DNA of 64,000 nucleotides, taken from contig DF237251.1 of assembly GCA_000708835.1 (NCBI GenBank), forward strand, positions 28,967 to 92,966. The letters run 5' to 3'. A program made the translations under genes and the position numbers. The notes below the pieces were generated by a model. It was not told the origin of the DNA, ran no database searches, and saw only the letters and a program-made list of their open reading frames with translations. The DNA is from Klebsormidium nitens (taxonomy: Eukaryota > Streptophyta > Klebsormidiophyceae > Klebsormidiales > Klebsormidiaceae). This document shows, piece by piece, positions 10,904 through 23,894 of the stretch (positions within the stretch are counted from its first letter, which is position 1; every line of letters begins with the position of its first letter).

Positions 10904-13900
10904 ATGGCTTCTGCTCTGTCCCCTGCCGTTGTCACATCCTGCAGCAGCGCTTTAGTACCCTCAGCAAAGAGTGGTTTTGAGTCTGCCTCCATATCTGATG
11001 GCAGGAGGACCTTTGCGTGCCATGTTGGCCTCAGGAAGGTACAATTGAACTCTGTGATAGTCCCAACAAGGCATGAGCGGGCCGTCAAATGCCAGGGGGT
11101 GCGGGCAAAGGATTCTGAGCCTGGCTTTTTTCAGAAGATTGGGACGGCAGTGCAGAAAGCAAACAAGAAGGCGCCAGAGCCAGAGCCAGAACCCAAGGGG
11201 ACAGGCTGGTTCAAGCTGGGGGCCAACAAGGCAACCGGGACGCAGAAAGTTTCACGAGGCACAGGCACGGCTGTAAAGAAGGGAACGCAGCTGCAGAAGG
11301 CCACTGGTACCGGAAAGACCGGCACCACACAGAGATTTGCGGCTCTTGCCCAGACGTTTGTGCAGCGGGCGAAGCCTACCGATCCAAAGACTGTGTTTGT
11401 GAGCGGGGCCACTGGGCAGACCGGAGTGCGCATTGCCAAAGAAGTGTTGGCAGCGGGGCTGAATGTGCGCGCGGCTGTGCCTGATGCCGAGGAAGCGGAC
11501 AAATTGCTGGCATTTGCCGTGCAGTATGAGGTGAGGGTCTTGTTGTTTGCAAGGCAAGGCGTCCAATGTCTGGGCAATGCATGCTATGCAATTTGAGCTC
11601 ATCCGTTCTTTTTGGCACATTCGCCATAGGTCATTGTGCTTCGGCACATCGTGCTTGTTTTCTGAGCATTTGTGGGAAGGCAATCAGTGACCGATGTTGC
11701 CACATTGTGGCCACTCTTATCATGTAACGTGAATAGCAATGAAGCATACACTCCGCAGTCATTGGAATTTTCCAGGTGACCATCAATAAGCTAAGCTTGA
11801 TTTAGCAAGCAGACGGTCGTAGTTCTGTCCTGATTCTGCTTTCTATACAATGTGGCTCTGACCTTTTCGTTCGTTTAGAGGGTGCAACAGCCCAAGCCCT
11901 TCTGAGGAAGGGTCGGAAAAAATTCAGTCGTATCTCATGCATGCCACTAGTGGGCATGTCCTCCAAGGCCAGAATGCAAAAAGCTGAGGCCTAGATTACC
12001 TGCAGACTATCGCTATCCCTTTCGCAGCAGCCACATGGATGCTTTTCCAGAGGCTTCCAAGAAAGATGTCTGCGAGGCCCCAACCAATATTTGAGTTAGA
12101 TCACTTACAATTCTGCAAGCATGAATTGAAACCGGGACTGAACCATTGGACTTTATACTGCACACTATCTTTTTCACTGAAGGCCATTGAACTGCCTTTT
12201 GGCATGCAAAAGGCAGACAGCATACCTTTGGAAAATGAGAGAAGGTTATGGTGCATCATGCTCCACATAGTGCACTTAGGTCATGCTTGTAAACCGCGTT
12301 TGTGGAATGAAGACCAGTGGTCGCCCCTTTTCCTCACTTGGCTTCCCATGCTTGAATCTCAAGCAACCTGTTTTGAGAATGTGGGTATACCGTGCCCCTC
12401 CCCTGACTGTCCCGCACTTCTGTTTTCGTAGCTGATCTCCCGGGAGGAGGCCAAGCGAGTGAACATTGTGGAGTACGATGTCACCGACGTCGACTCCATT
12501 GCGGAGTCCATTGGCAATGCCGGCAAGGTTGTGCTGGCTCTCGGCTCCGCTGAGAACGGCCCACGTGGAAAGATGAGCAATCAGGACGCGCTGCGAGTCC
12601 TGGAGGCTGCCAAGCTGGCCAACTCGAGCCATTTTGTGCTGGTCTCCTCCAAGGGGGGGTCGAGTGGCGGGGGTGGCGGCTTTTTCAGCGGGTTCTTTGG
12701 GGGGGGCGGCGCAGTGAGTGACAAGGGCCTGTTAGACAAGCTGGCGGAGAGCGGGTTGACATACACGGTGGTCAGGGCGGGACCGGATGGCGAGAGCGAG
12801 GGAAATTTGGTCGTGGAGGCAGAGGGGACCGCGCTGACAGGGAAGGTGAGCGGTAATGTGGCCCCAGGGGGTGACAGCCATGGAGAACAATGTGGGAAAG
12901 CGTTAGTCCCTCACCTGGGGTTGAAGTCGTGGTACTAACCGAATTGGAGGGCCAATTTGCCCATACACTGAAGGTAGACCACATTGAACAGTAGAGGAAG
13001 ATGGAGAAAGGTTTTCTGAATGTCATCACAGACTGCTGTGGCTTGCACCTCTACTTTTTTGATGGTAAGGTGTTCGGCACTGTGATTCCTGGCAGCTAGA
13101 GGGTAGCAAACACTTATCCATCTACTTCTAGATATGGCCCAAGACCACATTGAGGAATCTCCAATTGTACTCTCTTTGCCTCTCAGGTCTCCAAGTCCCA
13201 AGTGGCCGAGGTGGTGGCGGGGGCGTTGGCTGACCTGGAGGTAGCAAAGAACAAGGTCAGTCAGAGCCCCAGACTGTGCATATTAGAGGCAATGGGAGAA
13301 GCTGCAAGAATGGTACAGGCAGTTTTTGCAGCCCAGCCGCGCGATCGACTTCAACAAGTGACATTGCAAACGGGCCAATTGACGCCTTCTGTCAGGCCAT
13401 GCATGAGGCTGTGGCTGAAGACTGCAACGTACAGGGTGCCTTTCTGTCATGTATCTGGCATGCCAGAGTGGACTAACAAAACACGTTTCTGGTGTGAGGC
13501 GAGTCCCTTGTGGCCATTTCTGCTTCCACACCCATCTGCTACTTTTGCCCAAGTGGGGAGTCTTACCTTCTCTGGTGCCTGCAGGTGTTTGAGGTGTCCA
13601 GCAGCGCCGAGGCGCCCAGCAAGACCATCTCCGACCTGCTCAGGTGAGCGCCAGCCACCCTTTCTCTGATTGCTCTGATTGGTGGCCCTGCCACCCCTTC
13701 TTTGATTTGCGGCCCTGATTGCGCGAGCAGCAAAGTAGATTCGAGTGTCGTCCGGAGGCCCAACTGTGGCTTCAGTGAGGCCCTCTGCGACTGAAGCACG
13801 AGTTGATGCGATATGGAGGGGCGTACCTGCGTGATTTCACAGTGGAGAGAGATTACTTCGATGCTGGTTGCTGGCTGGCTGGGCCATCGATCTCTCCTGG

Positions 13901-16013
13901 CCGTAGCTGCACTTTCTATCTTGAGTCCACAACTGAGAAGACTGGGCTGAGTATCTAGCATTAATGCAGACCCAGGTGAAGTTTTGTGTGCTTTGCACAT
14001 TTTGTGCTGCGAGTCCTGTGCCCGGCTGTGGTTGTTGCTTGTCAACTGAGTCAAAACAGGAAGGGGGGGAGGAGTCTTCCATTATCCTTCTGGAACTTTC
14101 AGAAAGGCAGCAGGTTTTGGAGAAGCATAAGTCGTTTGGAACACTTGATGCATGGGCGCCATGAGGACCTTGTCACTGCATCCAACGGAGATCCCAGCAG
14201 TCTTACAGTCACTGCCTCATTTCACGCAACAGAAAAGCCACATTGAAATTTCGAAGCCCTAAGCTAAATGTCTTCCTGGCAGGGAGCTTACAGAGCTTCT
14301 TCCAATTGAGCAAGCAAACTAACTGAATACTTTCTCTTTTACACGGGTTGACTTGCTGAAGCTCACCTTGTCCCTTTCTCCACAGTGCTGTCTCTGAGGA
14401 CGGGCGCTACGGGGAGGTGATTGCCGCCAAGAAGGCTGCAGAAGAGGAGGCGGCCGCTGCGGAGAAGCGGGCGCAGGAAGCGGAAGAGGAGGCCCAGAGG
14501 CGCGCACAGGCCCAGGAGGCAGCGCGGGAAGCAGCAGAGGAGGCCTCCGCGGCAGAGGCGCGCAAGAAGGAGCTGGAGCAAGAGGCCAAGCAGATGCAGG
14601 CCATCGAGGCGCGTGCGGCGGCAGCCAGGGAGAGGGCCCGCGCCAGGGCCGACTCGGCAGGTGAGCGAGCGGTTGGGGTTGAGAATTTGATAACGTTGAC
14701 GAGGGCTAGAAGACGAGGCCTTTGAGCTTGATGTCTCTGGAAAAGCTTTGCTTGGGATGATTACATGTTCTGGTTGAAGAAAGCGTCCTCTCAGAAGGGT
14801 GCAGGACACTGCTGGTGGGTGAGGGCTGGCAGGATGAGCTTTGCCGAGGATAACACCTGGCACAGCAGTGCGCACCAGTTGACCCCATCATAAGAGCAGT
14901 CACAGCTGTTGAAGGGAGCGCAGCTGTAGGATGCAGCGTACAAGAAGCAACTGCAAGATCTAGGCTGGATACCCGAAGCTCAGGCCATGAGTTTGTGCAG
15001 ACTCCGAGCGACTCGAAGTAAGCGGTCTGTAAAGTATATTGGCGCAATAGCTCGTCAGGCAAGGACAAGCTGATGATTTTTTGGACGGCCCCAACTTTCT
15101 TGTGAAGTTGGGTATCAGTTGACGCCTTTTGGGTTCAGCTAAGCACACAGTGCAGAAGTCTTGCGACTAGGTCGAGGACTGGCCGCTTCGATGCAGGGGT
15201 CAGGTCATGCACGGCTAGATGGTAGGTGTACTCTGTCAGTAAGCACACAATCTGTGCTTTGCCCTGTCGAAAGAAGACAACATTTTCGCCCAGACTAGAT
15301 CGAAGCAATCCGAACGGAGTTCTTGCAAGCCAGGCTTTAACAATTGTTGAGCGTTTAGCCTCCAAGTCGACAATTTTGAGTGGTTGATGACAGTTTTGAA
15401 GGTCGGCTCACTAGGTGCGTCCCCGCATACAGGCACGGCGGTGCAGACCGTGGCTGCCAAGGCCGAGCAGATGAACTTGGGCCCTCTCGACGCATTTGCC
15501 GCACCCTCCAAGAAGGGCGCGCAGTCGTTCAGCTTTGGCTCACTCTTCAACAAAGCGGAGGAGGGGGCCGAGGACGCCGCCGAGGAGGTCAGAGGAGCGG
15601 CCAAGAAGGTGGCGGGGCGCGCCAAGGCGCAGGTGCAGCCAGCGGTGCGGAAAGCGGCTCGGAGTGAGCCCGTGAAGGAGGTCAAGAAGGCCGCGGGGGG
15701 CTTCAATTTCGGGTCGTTGTTGCCGAAGAAGGAAGAGGTGGTGGAAGAGCCGGTTAAGGAGGCGAAGAAGTCGGCCTTCGCGTTCGGGTCCCTGCTGCAG
15801 AAGAAGGTGGACGAGGGGGCCAACGGGGTGGCGGCCAAGGTGCAGCGGTCACGGCCAGCGGCAGCCAAGCAGGTGGCGCGAGTTGGCTCGCAATTGAAGA
15901 AAGCGGCCCCTAAGGCCCCCGCGCCTAAACCAGCGGCGGCCAAGAAAGGAGGGAAGGGGGGTTTGTTTGGAGGGTTGCTACCGAAGGAAGACGAGTATCT
16001 GTACGAAGACTAA
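10904..16013 (+). CDS. PTAC16: Plastid transcriptionally active chromosome 16-like protein (NAD(P)-binding Rossmann fold)
   Basis: pTAC16 is a membrane-associated component of plastid nucleoids with an atypical short-chain-dehydrogenase-like Rossmann fold. Six exons join in phase: 10904-11530, 12432-12845, 13187-13255, 13585-13643, 14386-14660 and 15433-16013, giving about 674 residues. The N-terminus is Ser/Ala-rich and transit-peptide-like. The nucleotide-binding loop is VFVSGATGQTG (about residues 164-174). A further Rossmann segment contains NIVEYDVTDVDSI and VVLALGSAE. A Gly-rich insert (GGSSGGGGGFFSGFFGGGG) follows, then a long Ala/Glu/Arg coiled coil in exon 5 and a basic tail. The tail repeats FGSLL-type motifs four times and ends GLLPKEDEYLYED. 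It is longer than the Arabidopsis protein (about 510 residues), mostly through the coiled coil and tail. Start chosen: first ATG of the transit-like sequence. Confidence 0.85.
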
Positions 16014-17817
16014 GTTGCATGGCAGCATGGAACGAGTTGCGGGAGGCCTGCGCAAAAGCGGGGCTCCCGGTTTTGTGTACTCTACATGCAAGGCTTTGTG
16101 TGGGCTACAGTCGACGTGTTTGGCCAACTGGCAGAACAAAGAGTGTGTACATTTATGTATTGAGGCCGTTGAGATTGGGCCTGCCGAGCTAGGGAATTAT
16201 TTGCCTAAAGTCGTTGTAAGTCGCGCGGAGTTGACCACGCTTTGAAGCTCAGCGTCTCAGATGTACCTCCTTGACCGTTTCTGCACGTAAGCGCAGCGTT
16301 GGGGACAGCTCTAGGAAGTGGCGCCACAAGCCTTGACCCTTTCAGATATGTCGTTTTCTGGCCCCCATCATTCAGGATTCAAAGCTGCAAGGTGCAACAA
16401 GCCTGGAGGCGTGGTTGTCTTAATACTCAGTACGTACGATTCCTGTTCGACGCGCTCCTGTGCCTCTCATCATTTGTAATCGATGCCAGTATAGCGCGGC
16501 ACATCAGGTCTCCGGCGGTAGCCAGGCTGAGGAAGTTAGACATGTGACTCTTATCCATTTCCCGTGTCGGTTGTGACATGATAGCCAACTTACCCAGCTA
16601 GCCACTCATGCACAATGAATTTCTTGTACGTATATGTTCAGTTGCTTTTTGCATGTGACTGTATGGTGCGCGGCGCGCGCCGGCCGATCAAACATTCGAT
16701 ATGACCCATGCAGCGTTTGCAACCTGCATATATATGTACTGAGCACGATCATGGCCATGCGCATGGGCAATGTACGTACACTTTGAGCATGACGGTCATT
16801 CCTCAGGCTAGTGGCACAAACGTGAATTCAATTATGATCTATAGCAGCTAGAGATAGATATAGCTCTACCGGTCGGACAGCATGTCCCGGCATCCGAGTC
16901 GCGTTGATGCTCACATGCACATTATATTCTAAGTCAAACGCAATGGGACCGGCCAGTCCTTCGAACTTAGTCTGGAGATTGTGTCTTGCAAGCAGTTGTG
17001 ATCATTTCTGACAGGACTGTACAAGGACTACTAGCAGCTATCCCTAACTGCCTACTAGTTTCAAAACTACCAAGCTTCCAAGTTCCTCCCTGACCGATAG
17101 CATCCTCCAACGTGTCATTGTTGATACGAAGATGGCACCTTATGTCACAAGATGAACTATCAGTCCTAAAGATAGGCCGCCAATGTGACCAGTCTCGTAT
17201 ATACAATTTGAGGCAATTCGAATAAACTAGGCTGCAAGCGCCGCTTGAACACGTTAGTCAGGTGGCTTCCATGTAAGTGCTAAAGTGGGACAATTCAAGG
17301 CCCGTGCAATTGACCTTCTCAGAACCAGTCAACATACTGATCCCGTTTTTTTGGAGTCCTTCGCGGCTTCCTGTCCCTCCCATTTTCAAAATTAGCAGTT
17401 GCGATCAGCATCTCCATTTGGTATTGAACTTCGTCCGAACGTTCACCTCTTACGACAGCACTGCATCACAACAATCTACGGTCAAGGATTGAAGAACTTG
17501 TCAAAGTTTGATCCCTTGACACCCAATATTTCGCCTGCCTCTATCACTTTGTTATTGTCTGCACTCTCCCCTCGTTAAGGCGCATTCACCCTCCACAAAC
17601 GTACACGAATCAAGTAAAGAATTTCGTCAACCAAGTGCAACCCTTCGAGCTCAAAATGATTTTGAATAGTGGGAGCTCATTCTAGCTTAAACCAGGCAAC
17701 AGATTCAGCCACCAACTCACAATACCGCAGATGTACATCTTAGTCCTATGAAAGGGCTTTCCAGACCGTGTAAGTGTTTAGAGCTTGATTGGATTCTTAC
17801 AATGAAGACGTCGAGCG
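16014..17817. other. Intergenic region, nothing recognised
   Basis: About 1.8 kb between the pTAC16 stop and the end of the oppositely oriented DnaJ-ferredoxin gene. Only unsupported short ORFs are seen. Both 3' UTRs presumably lie here. Confidence 0.5.
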
Positions 17818-19932
17818 TCAAAGTTGGACTTCAAATACCATCCGAGCAACTTCAAGCCGAGGAGCAGCTGCAGGATGGATTCTTTCGAGTAAAGCCGCGG
17901 GGCGATGGCAGCAGAGAAATGAAAGCTGCAGTCGGGTCCCCGGGGTCTCCATTCGAAATATACTACATCCACGCGTATAATCCTTCAGATAATACAAACA
18001 GGGGACGAAGCTCACGTGATCGACTTTACTGAGCTGCTTAAGAAAACATGATCTGCTCGATAGGACTTGCGAATACAGGCAAGGTGTATTCGCACGCACC
18101 TCTCCATCAGCTGTTCGAGCTCCAGCCGTTGGTCTTCCGTGACAAAATGAATGCAGGTTTCCGGGCATTGGCCGACAGCCATCTGAATATTGTAGTCATC
18201 GTCCCCACCTACATGTGAAGAGGCCCCGAAGCACATGAGAGAATTTCACAGCCGTAAGTCAGTGTCTGCCTTCTTCGAGAACAACAATCGAAACCCCCGA
18301 TTTGAAAACAGCCGGTTGACAATCGATACTAAGAAGGGACGAAGAAAGAACGCCTCGTGTCTCTCCCGTGCAGCTAGCTTGCGGATTGCGTACCTGAACA
18401 CCACCAAAACGAGCACAATCGGAGAAGATGGAGCCCTTCTCCTCTTCACTGCTACCAATCAACACGCATGAAGAGAATTCCAAGATGGCAGAAGGGTGTG
18501 ACGCGTTACCTCGATTCGTTGCTCGGGCTCTCATCGTCTCCTGGGCAAAGTAGAACGTTTTGGGTGCCTTGCGGACGCAGCTGTAAGGACACTGCGGTCC
18601 GATGCACCTAAACTCGTTGACGAACACACTGACAGCCGGCCCATCAGGCTCTCTGAATGGCCCTCGTTCCTTTCGTAATCGTATCTGCTCCCGATCATCG
18701 TCGTCGATCAGAAGCTGCGAGAAACGGGACCAAAAAGTCAGTTGCAATCACACCTTTGGGTTGGCTGGTCTTCTTCAGCCTACAAAACACCAAGTGGACA
18801 ACAAATCAAGTTAGAAGATTTCAAAGAAGCTGCACCTTTTGTTGTGCTTTTTGGTATCGGATGGGGCACTTTCGTGAAAAACAATGGGTGTGTTCAGGTG
18901 ATGCAGCTTCGAATACAATTTGAGTCAAAGATCTTGTCTATGAGATGCCAAGAAGTCTTGGAGGATGAGAAGAGCTTTCAAAGAATGGGGGCAACTACTT
19001 ACCTTGTAAGCTCGAATTAGTCGATCCGCTATGATGTTTGCATCTTCTACCCCACTATAAACGTCTGGATGATACTCCTTCATCTGCAGGACATGTGGTG
19101 TCAAACAGTCAAACAGCCAAACAGTTTGTATCATCGAGGTTCGGCCCCACTCTGCTTGCTTGTGGGAGTTGAGCAGGAGGAGAGAATACCAACTGACTGT
19201 TGATTGAAAAGGAACCTGCAATGAAAGTGCTCCTTTCGAGCCGCAGAAGGATACCCCAAAAGGACTTTATTTGTGGCCAATTCACAAGGCAGACTCTCTG
19301 TTCCACCTTGTGATTGCAGGGAGAAGTCGGGGACCCTATGTGACGTGTTTGAGTACAGACTAGACCGACAACCTTGCGACGACTACTCCCTTTGCCTTCT
19401 TCTAGGAGACAGCTCAGTAACCACAACCTCACGAGTACATGCACCAAGGGCGCCACAACAGCAGGAAGGTCCTATTTGGTGGTCAGCTCACCAGATTCCT
19501 GTATGCCGCCTTTATGGTCTCAGCGTCGCTGTCCTCAGACACGTTGAGCACTTTGTATGGATCTTTTGACCGCCAATTGGCTGCAACTGGACCACCGTCG
19601 CCCCCTTGTTGAGCCCAGCACAAAGCTTCTTTCCGCAACTTTTGGCGCCCTACTTGATTAGCTGGCCTGGGCTGCAGACGACCACGTAATCTACATCCTA
19701 AGAGGCCTGGCATCCAACCAGTGCCGCAAGGACCAGCTTCAGAGCACACAAAGAGTAGAGCCCTGGAAGCATAGGCTTTGGTTTCGACATGGCGACTCAC
19801 AAGATTTAGTGGACACGTGCGCAACACTGGATTCCTGCATGCGGTCTGCATTCTTGCAATGCTGTCAATCTGGCAGGCAGCGCGTTTCTTTATGCAACTG
19901 TCCGTCACGATATCCCGACTGGAAAGGGGCAC
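17818..19932 (-). CDS. DnaJ-domain protein with bacterial-type ferredoxin domain (DJC76/77-like)
   Basis: Such plant proteins are plastid J-proteins carrying a [4Fe-4S] ferredoxin-like domain after the J domain. Exons on the minus strand are 19492-19932, 19003-19083, 18510-18714, 18100-18208 and, tentatively, 17818-17962. Exon 1 carries a basic targeting-like N-terminus and DPYKVLNVSEDSDAETIKAA (J-domain helices I-II). Exon 2 carries MKEYHPDVYSG (HPD motif). Exon 3 carries VSVFVNEFRCIGPQCPYSC, and exon 4 carries QCPETCIHFV. Phases match through exon 4. The final exon is chosen only because phase fits and a stop follows. Cysteine spacing of the first cluster motif (C-x4-C-x3-C) differs from the usual CxxCxxC. 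Start is uncertain: Met at 19932 or the downstream in-frame MQTACRN. Confidence 0.78.
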
Positions 19933-20264
19933 TGTGTTCGGAAACCTGTAGAAAAGGAAGCAATCACTAGAATCCTGCAGAACTGACTTGACGCGCAGCT
20001 GTTAGTTCTGGCTTGACAGCTGTTGTCTCCTCCCTCCTCAACTAAATTTTACGTAGGGGGCGAAGCTTTTTTAGTGCGCTTCCTAAGCCTCTTCCAACAG
20101 CCTCGGCCTCATGCAGGCTTTCGTTTGTTCTTCAGCCCCCTCAAAACCCTAAAGGCTAAAACTCGGAAACCCTAATAGTAAAAATAGAGATTGTCAAATG
20201 GAGAAAAGCTTTCTGGGCCTGTTTGGCGCCACATTGTACAAGTCGTTTCTGCTTCTTCGACGCA
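19933..20264. promoter_or_regulatory. Bidirectional promoter region with two telo-boxes
   Basis: Only about 330 bp (or 290 bp) separates the two divergent start codons. Two perfect telo-box motifs AAACCCTAA lie at 20144-20152 and 20167-20175. In plants these accompany promoters of translation and housekeeping genes. Function here is inferred. Confidence 0.55.
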
Positions 20265-23200
20265 ATGGTGCTGTCTTCTGCCTCATCCGGGCTTAGTGGT
20301 TGTGCAATTCTAAACAGTTGCCTCTCTTTCCTTCTTTTATTGCCTGTCCTGGGAGCCTCGCAATGCAATGCGCTTGCGAGCGGAGCTGAGCAGCTCAGCC
20401 AAAAAGCAAGGCTGTTAAAAGATTCGGATGACGGGCCTGTGATTTACAGCTACGAGATTGTGGCCACATACCCTCATGATCCGAAAGCGTTCACACAGGT
20501 AAGATTTTCCTTGTCTTGACTTTTGTGTAGGTTCATCGTCTTTTGAGATTTCGATGTTTTTAGTTTTGATTGGATTGCTGACCCTCGCATCCGACAACAA
20601 TGCTGGGATCTCTGTAGAACCCTTGTCCTTCTGGCCCAACTTGGTCCGTCGACTTTTGAGTTCATGGTGGCACTTCCATTCATAGAGTGTAGACTGAAAA
20701 TCTGCAGTAGCTGAAACTTGTAGATCCTGACACGCAAATGCAGGGTGGAGCATGAAAGTTACTGAGCTTGAGCAAGCTTGGACTTGATTTCAACCTGCCT
20801 CCAGAGAGGGTTCATGGCACACAAGAAACGTCTGCCTTCTCGGCCATGTTTGCAACAGCAACGTGCTATCTCTGTAAGGCTCACGGCGAGAGATCTGTGC
20901 TGGAGACAAGTTGTACCAAACTACTCTCGTAACCATGTGGAAAGGAGCGCTGGCTCCTAGTATAACAAAATGCTACCTCGTTCCTTTGTGGTTTCAGGGC
21001 CTGCTGTTCCACAAAGGGGTGCTCTATGAATCGACGGGCTTGAACGGAGCCTCCTCCGTGCGGGAGGTGGAGCTTGAAACAGGGAATGTAAGCCGACACG
21101 GTAGCTGTTTCTGCTCTTCTGGGTTTTAAAAGACTCTAAGAATGTACCTACATGATCACCCCATTGGCATTCCACTTCCCCGCGCTTGTCAGGAACCTGA
21201 GATTCATCATTGTTGTCCCTGCCTCTTTGATTCTTCGCGTCTCTACTAGCTGTCCACCCTCCGTGACAAGGGGGTTCTTGTACCTGTGTAAAGAATGTCC
21301 AAGAAGTCAATTTCAAGTAAGTTGGCTTGTTTTGGCGATGACATCCTCGTTGAATCCTTCAGTTGGGTTACAGCGCGATGCGACAGGGGGGAGAAATGGC
21401 ATGTGCCCCTTCCGAATGCGTAGACTTAAGATGCTGATTTCACATTTGTGCTTTACATGCCAGGTCATCAAGCAGAGGAATCTGGGAAGGCAGCACTTCG
21501 GCGAGGGTCTTGCACTTTACGGAAGAAAGTAAGGACATCTGACACCCACGTGTACTTAATATAGTTTCGCTTCTTCGATGTCTGGCTGAGTGAATCTGGA
21601 GCACAACAGACGATTCCTCAATTTGCAACCTCCAAAAACATGCCCTGCTCTGACAGTTCCCCAACTTGAGCTTCTTCAGCAAGTCATTGTGGGACTTAAG
21701 GATTAAACCTTGTGAGATGTCTGATGTATGCAGGCTATACCAATTGACTTGGCAGACCAACAACCTTCTGTCCTATACAAGGAGCACCCTTTCCCCAGTG
21801 AGTTCAGATAGATTTAGATTTTCTTTCTCAACATGCTACAAACTGCAATGCTATCATCGTATGAAATTCTCGACTTTGGCCACGAGTCCGCTGGAACATC
21901 AAGCAATTGCTGGTCTTTTGGCGGCTTTTTGGATTCCGATGTTCTTCTGGATCATTTCTATCGAGGCTTAAACGTTTGGCAACTCCATCATTGACCTGAT
22001 GGAGCAGGCTGCAGAGTGTGCTCTTCTGACAAGACCCACTTTCAGATGAATTGAAACAATTGTTGCACCACTGCGGTGCAAATGGTGACTTGTCGTTTTC
22101 GAGTTCAAGCAAGCTTTGCATCAATTTCATAAGCCCGATTTAATGACTCGACTTCTGGCTGCAGGCAGCTGCGCTGAAGACGCCCCTCAACGATGGGTGG
22201 GGCCTGACAACTGGGAACGGCACTTTCGTGGCAAGTGATGGAAGCGCAAACATCTTCTTTCTGCACCCGACGACCATCGCAGGTGACCTACCGTTCTTTC
22301 ACGATCGGAAAAATTATGTACACAGGGGGGATAGCTGTGGATTCACCGACTCTCCTGTCTCTTTCATATGCTTGGTGGTGTCATGGAATTGTAAGGAGGG
22401 GATTCAGCCGAAAGCGGGCCATCGAGATCTTTCTTGTCCACGGAGTCAGGACAAGTACAGGTTGGAACCAAGGTCTAAGGCAATGTCGGTTTGAATACGT
22501 CCAGGGCACACAAGTCTGGCTGCTTCAAACCTCTCCATGTTCATGGATCAACAATGTACAAGCACTGCGCTCGCATCCTAAGGCTGATTACTGAAACCCC
22601 TGTCGTGGGCCTACCCTGCAGCGGTCCGTCAGGTAACAGTAAGGGATAACGGCCGGGACGTGGGATACTTGAACGAGTTGGAATGGGTAGGGAACGAGAT
22701 CTGGGCCAATGTCTGGCAGGTGACCGCCTTTTCCATGTTGGTCTACTCTGTTTCGAGAACGCGTGGAGGCTGGCCTCAAGAGCTCAAAAGCATGGCCTGT
22801 TATCCTTTGAATAGCAGCTACTCCGATATCTCTCTCGCTTTCTGCGGGCTGTCTGTGAACAAATGATTGATACGTTTGACAGAGTGACCAACTCTGGCAG
22901 TAGGGTCAACGCACTGGTCTCGCCGTCAAGACCAGCTCTGCTTCAAGCAGCTTGCGAACGGGCACTGCAGGCAGTCTGGCCTTTTGGATCCTCTTTGATG
23001 CACGTTGCCTTTCGGCTAGGAGTACCTGCCAAGGTTCTTTTCAAAGACGACTTTTGGTAATGCGCTGTCCCTCATGTTGCAGCGGGAGTGCATCGCCAGA
23101 ATAGATCCGGAAAGTGGCCGAGTTGTGGGGTGGATAGACATGATTGGCCTTACAGCTCACGCGTTTGATAGAGCCAATGGCCAGGTAAAACCTCGAGGCG

Positions 23201-23894
23201 TCTCGATTCGCACCGATCTGGTTGGAACTTTTCTGATCAGGGTAAAATGGATTGGTTACAACATTCGGAAGGCGCCCCAACTTCCTGTGATTGACTTCGA
23301 ATCACTGCTTTGCCTTCGTTACGTCAGACCCTGTATCAATCGTCTCTTGAAACGTTGCTTCATCTTTTTGTTCCAAAATTGGAAACAATTCTTTCAAGCC
23401 CGAGGCAATCTTCTGTCATACCAGAAGGAAGCAGCGCCGAGAGGTCGTAGCTTGCTCCGAGCCTTTGTCATAATTTTATCTACCTTCGAATCCGAGGCCC
23501 ATTACTTAGGTCTCTGTTTCCGAGTGCAGCGGCTGGACGTTCTGAACGGGATTGCATATGACGAAGAGCACGAGAGATTGTTTGGTAAGCATACAGTCCT
23601 TCTTGAACCTTCTTGATGATGCGCACGGCTAGCAATCGCTCTCATCTGTGAGGACTACGTGGAATTCGACTAGTAGCTTCGCTTTGATCATGAAAACCCG
23701 AAGCAGGACTTCACGACGGGCGCTGATTACAAGCAACCTCATGTATGCTGATTGTCTTATTTTGCTTTGGTGCAGTGACAGGAAAGTTCTGGCCGTTACT
23801 CTACGAGATTCGCTTGAAAAAAGTTTCTTCTCCCCCTGATACGGAAATTGAGCGGATCAGATCATTGTGCATAGTGACGGGAAAGCTCCTATGA
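20265..23894 (+). CDS. QCT: Glutaminyl-peptide cyclotransferase, plant type
   Basis: Converts N-terminal Gln to pyroglutamate in secreted or endomembrane proteins. The plant enzyme is a five-bladed beta-propeller unrelated to the animal enzyme. Nine exons join in phase: 20265-20498, 20998-21087, 21464-21528, 21734-21797, 22165-22282, 22622-22719, 23083-23184, 23530-23584 and 23776-23894, giving 314 residues. A hydrophobic signal or anchor ([13 protein letters not shown]) precedes the mature part. Family blocks seen in order: [105 protein letters not shown] and [12 protein letters not shown]. An in-frame ATG at 20223 could extend the N-terminus by 14 residues. It is divergent from the DnaJ-ferredoxin gene. 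Confidence 0.92.
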
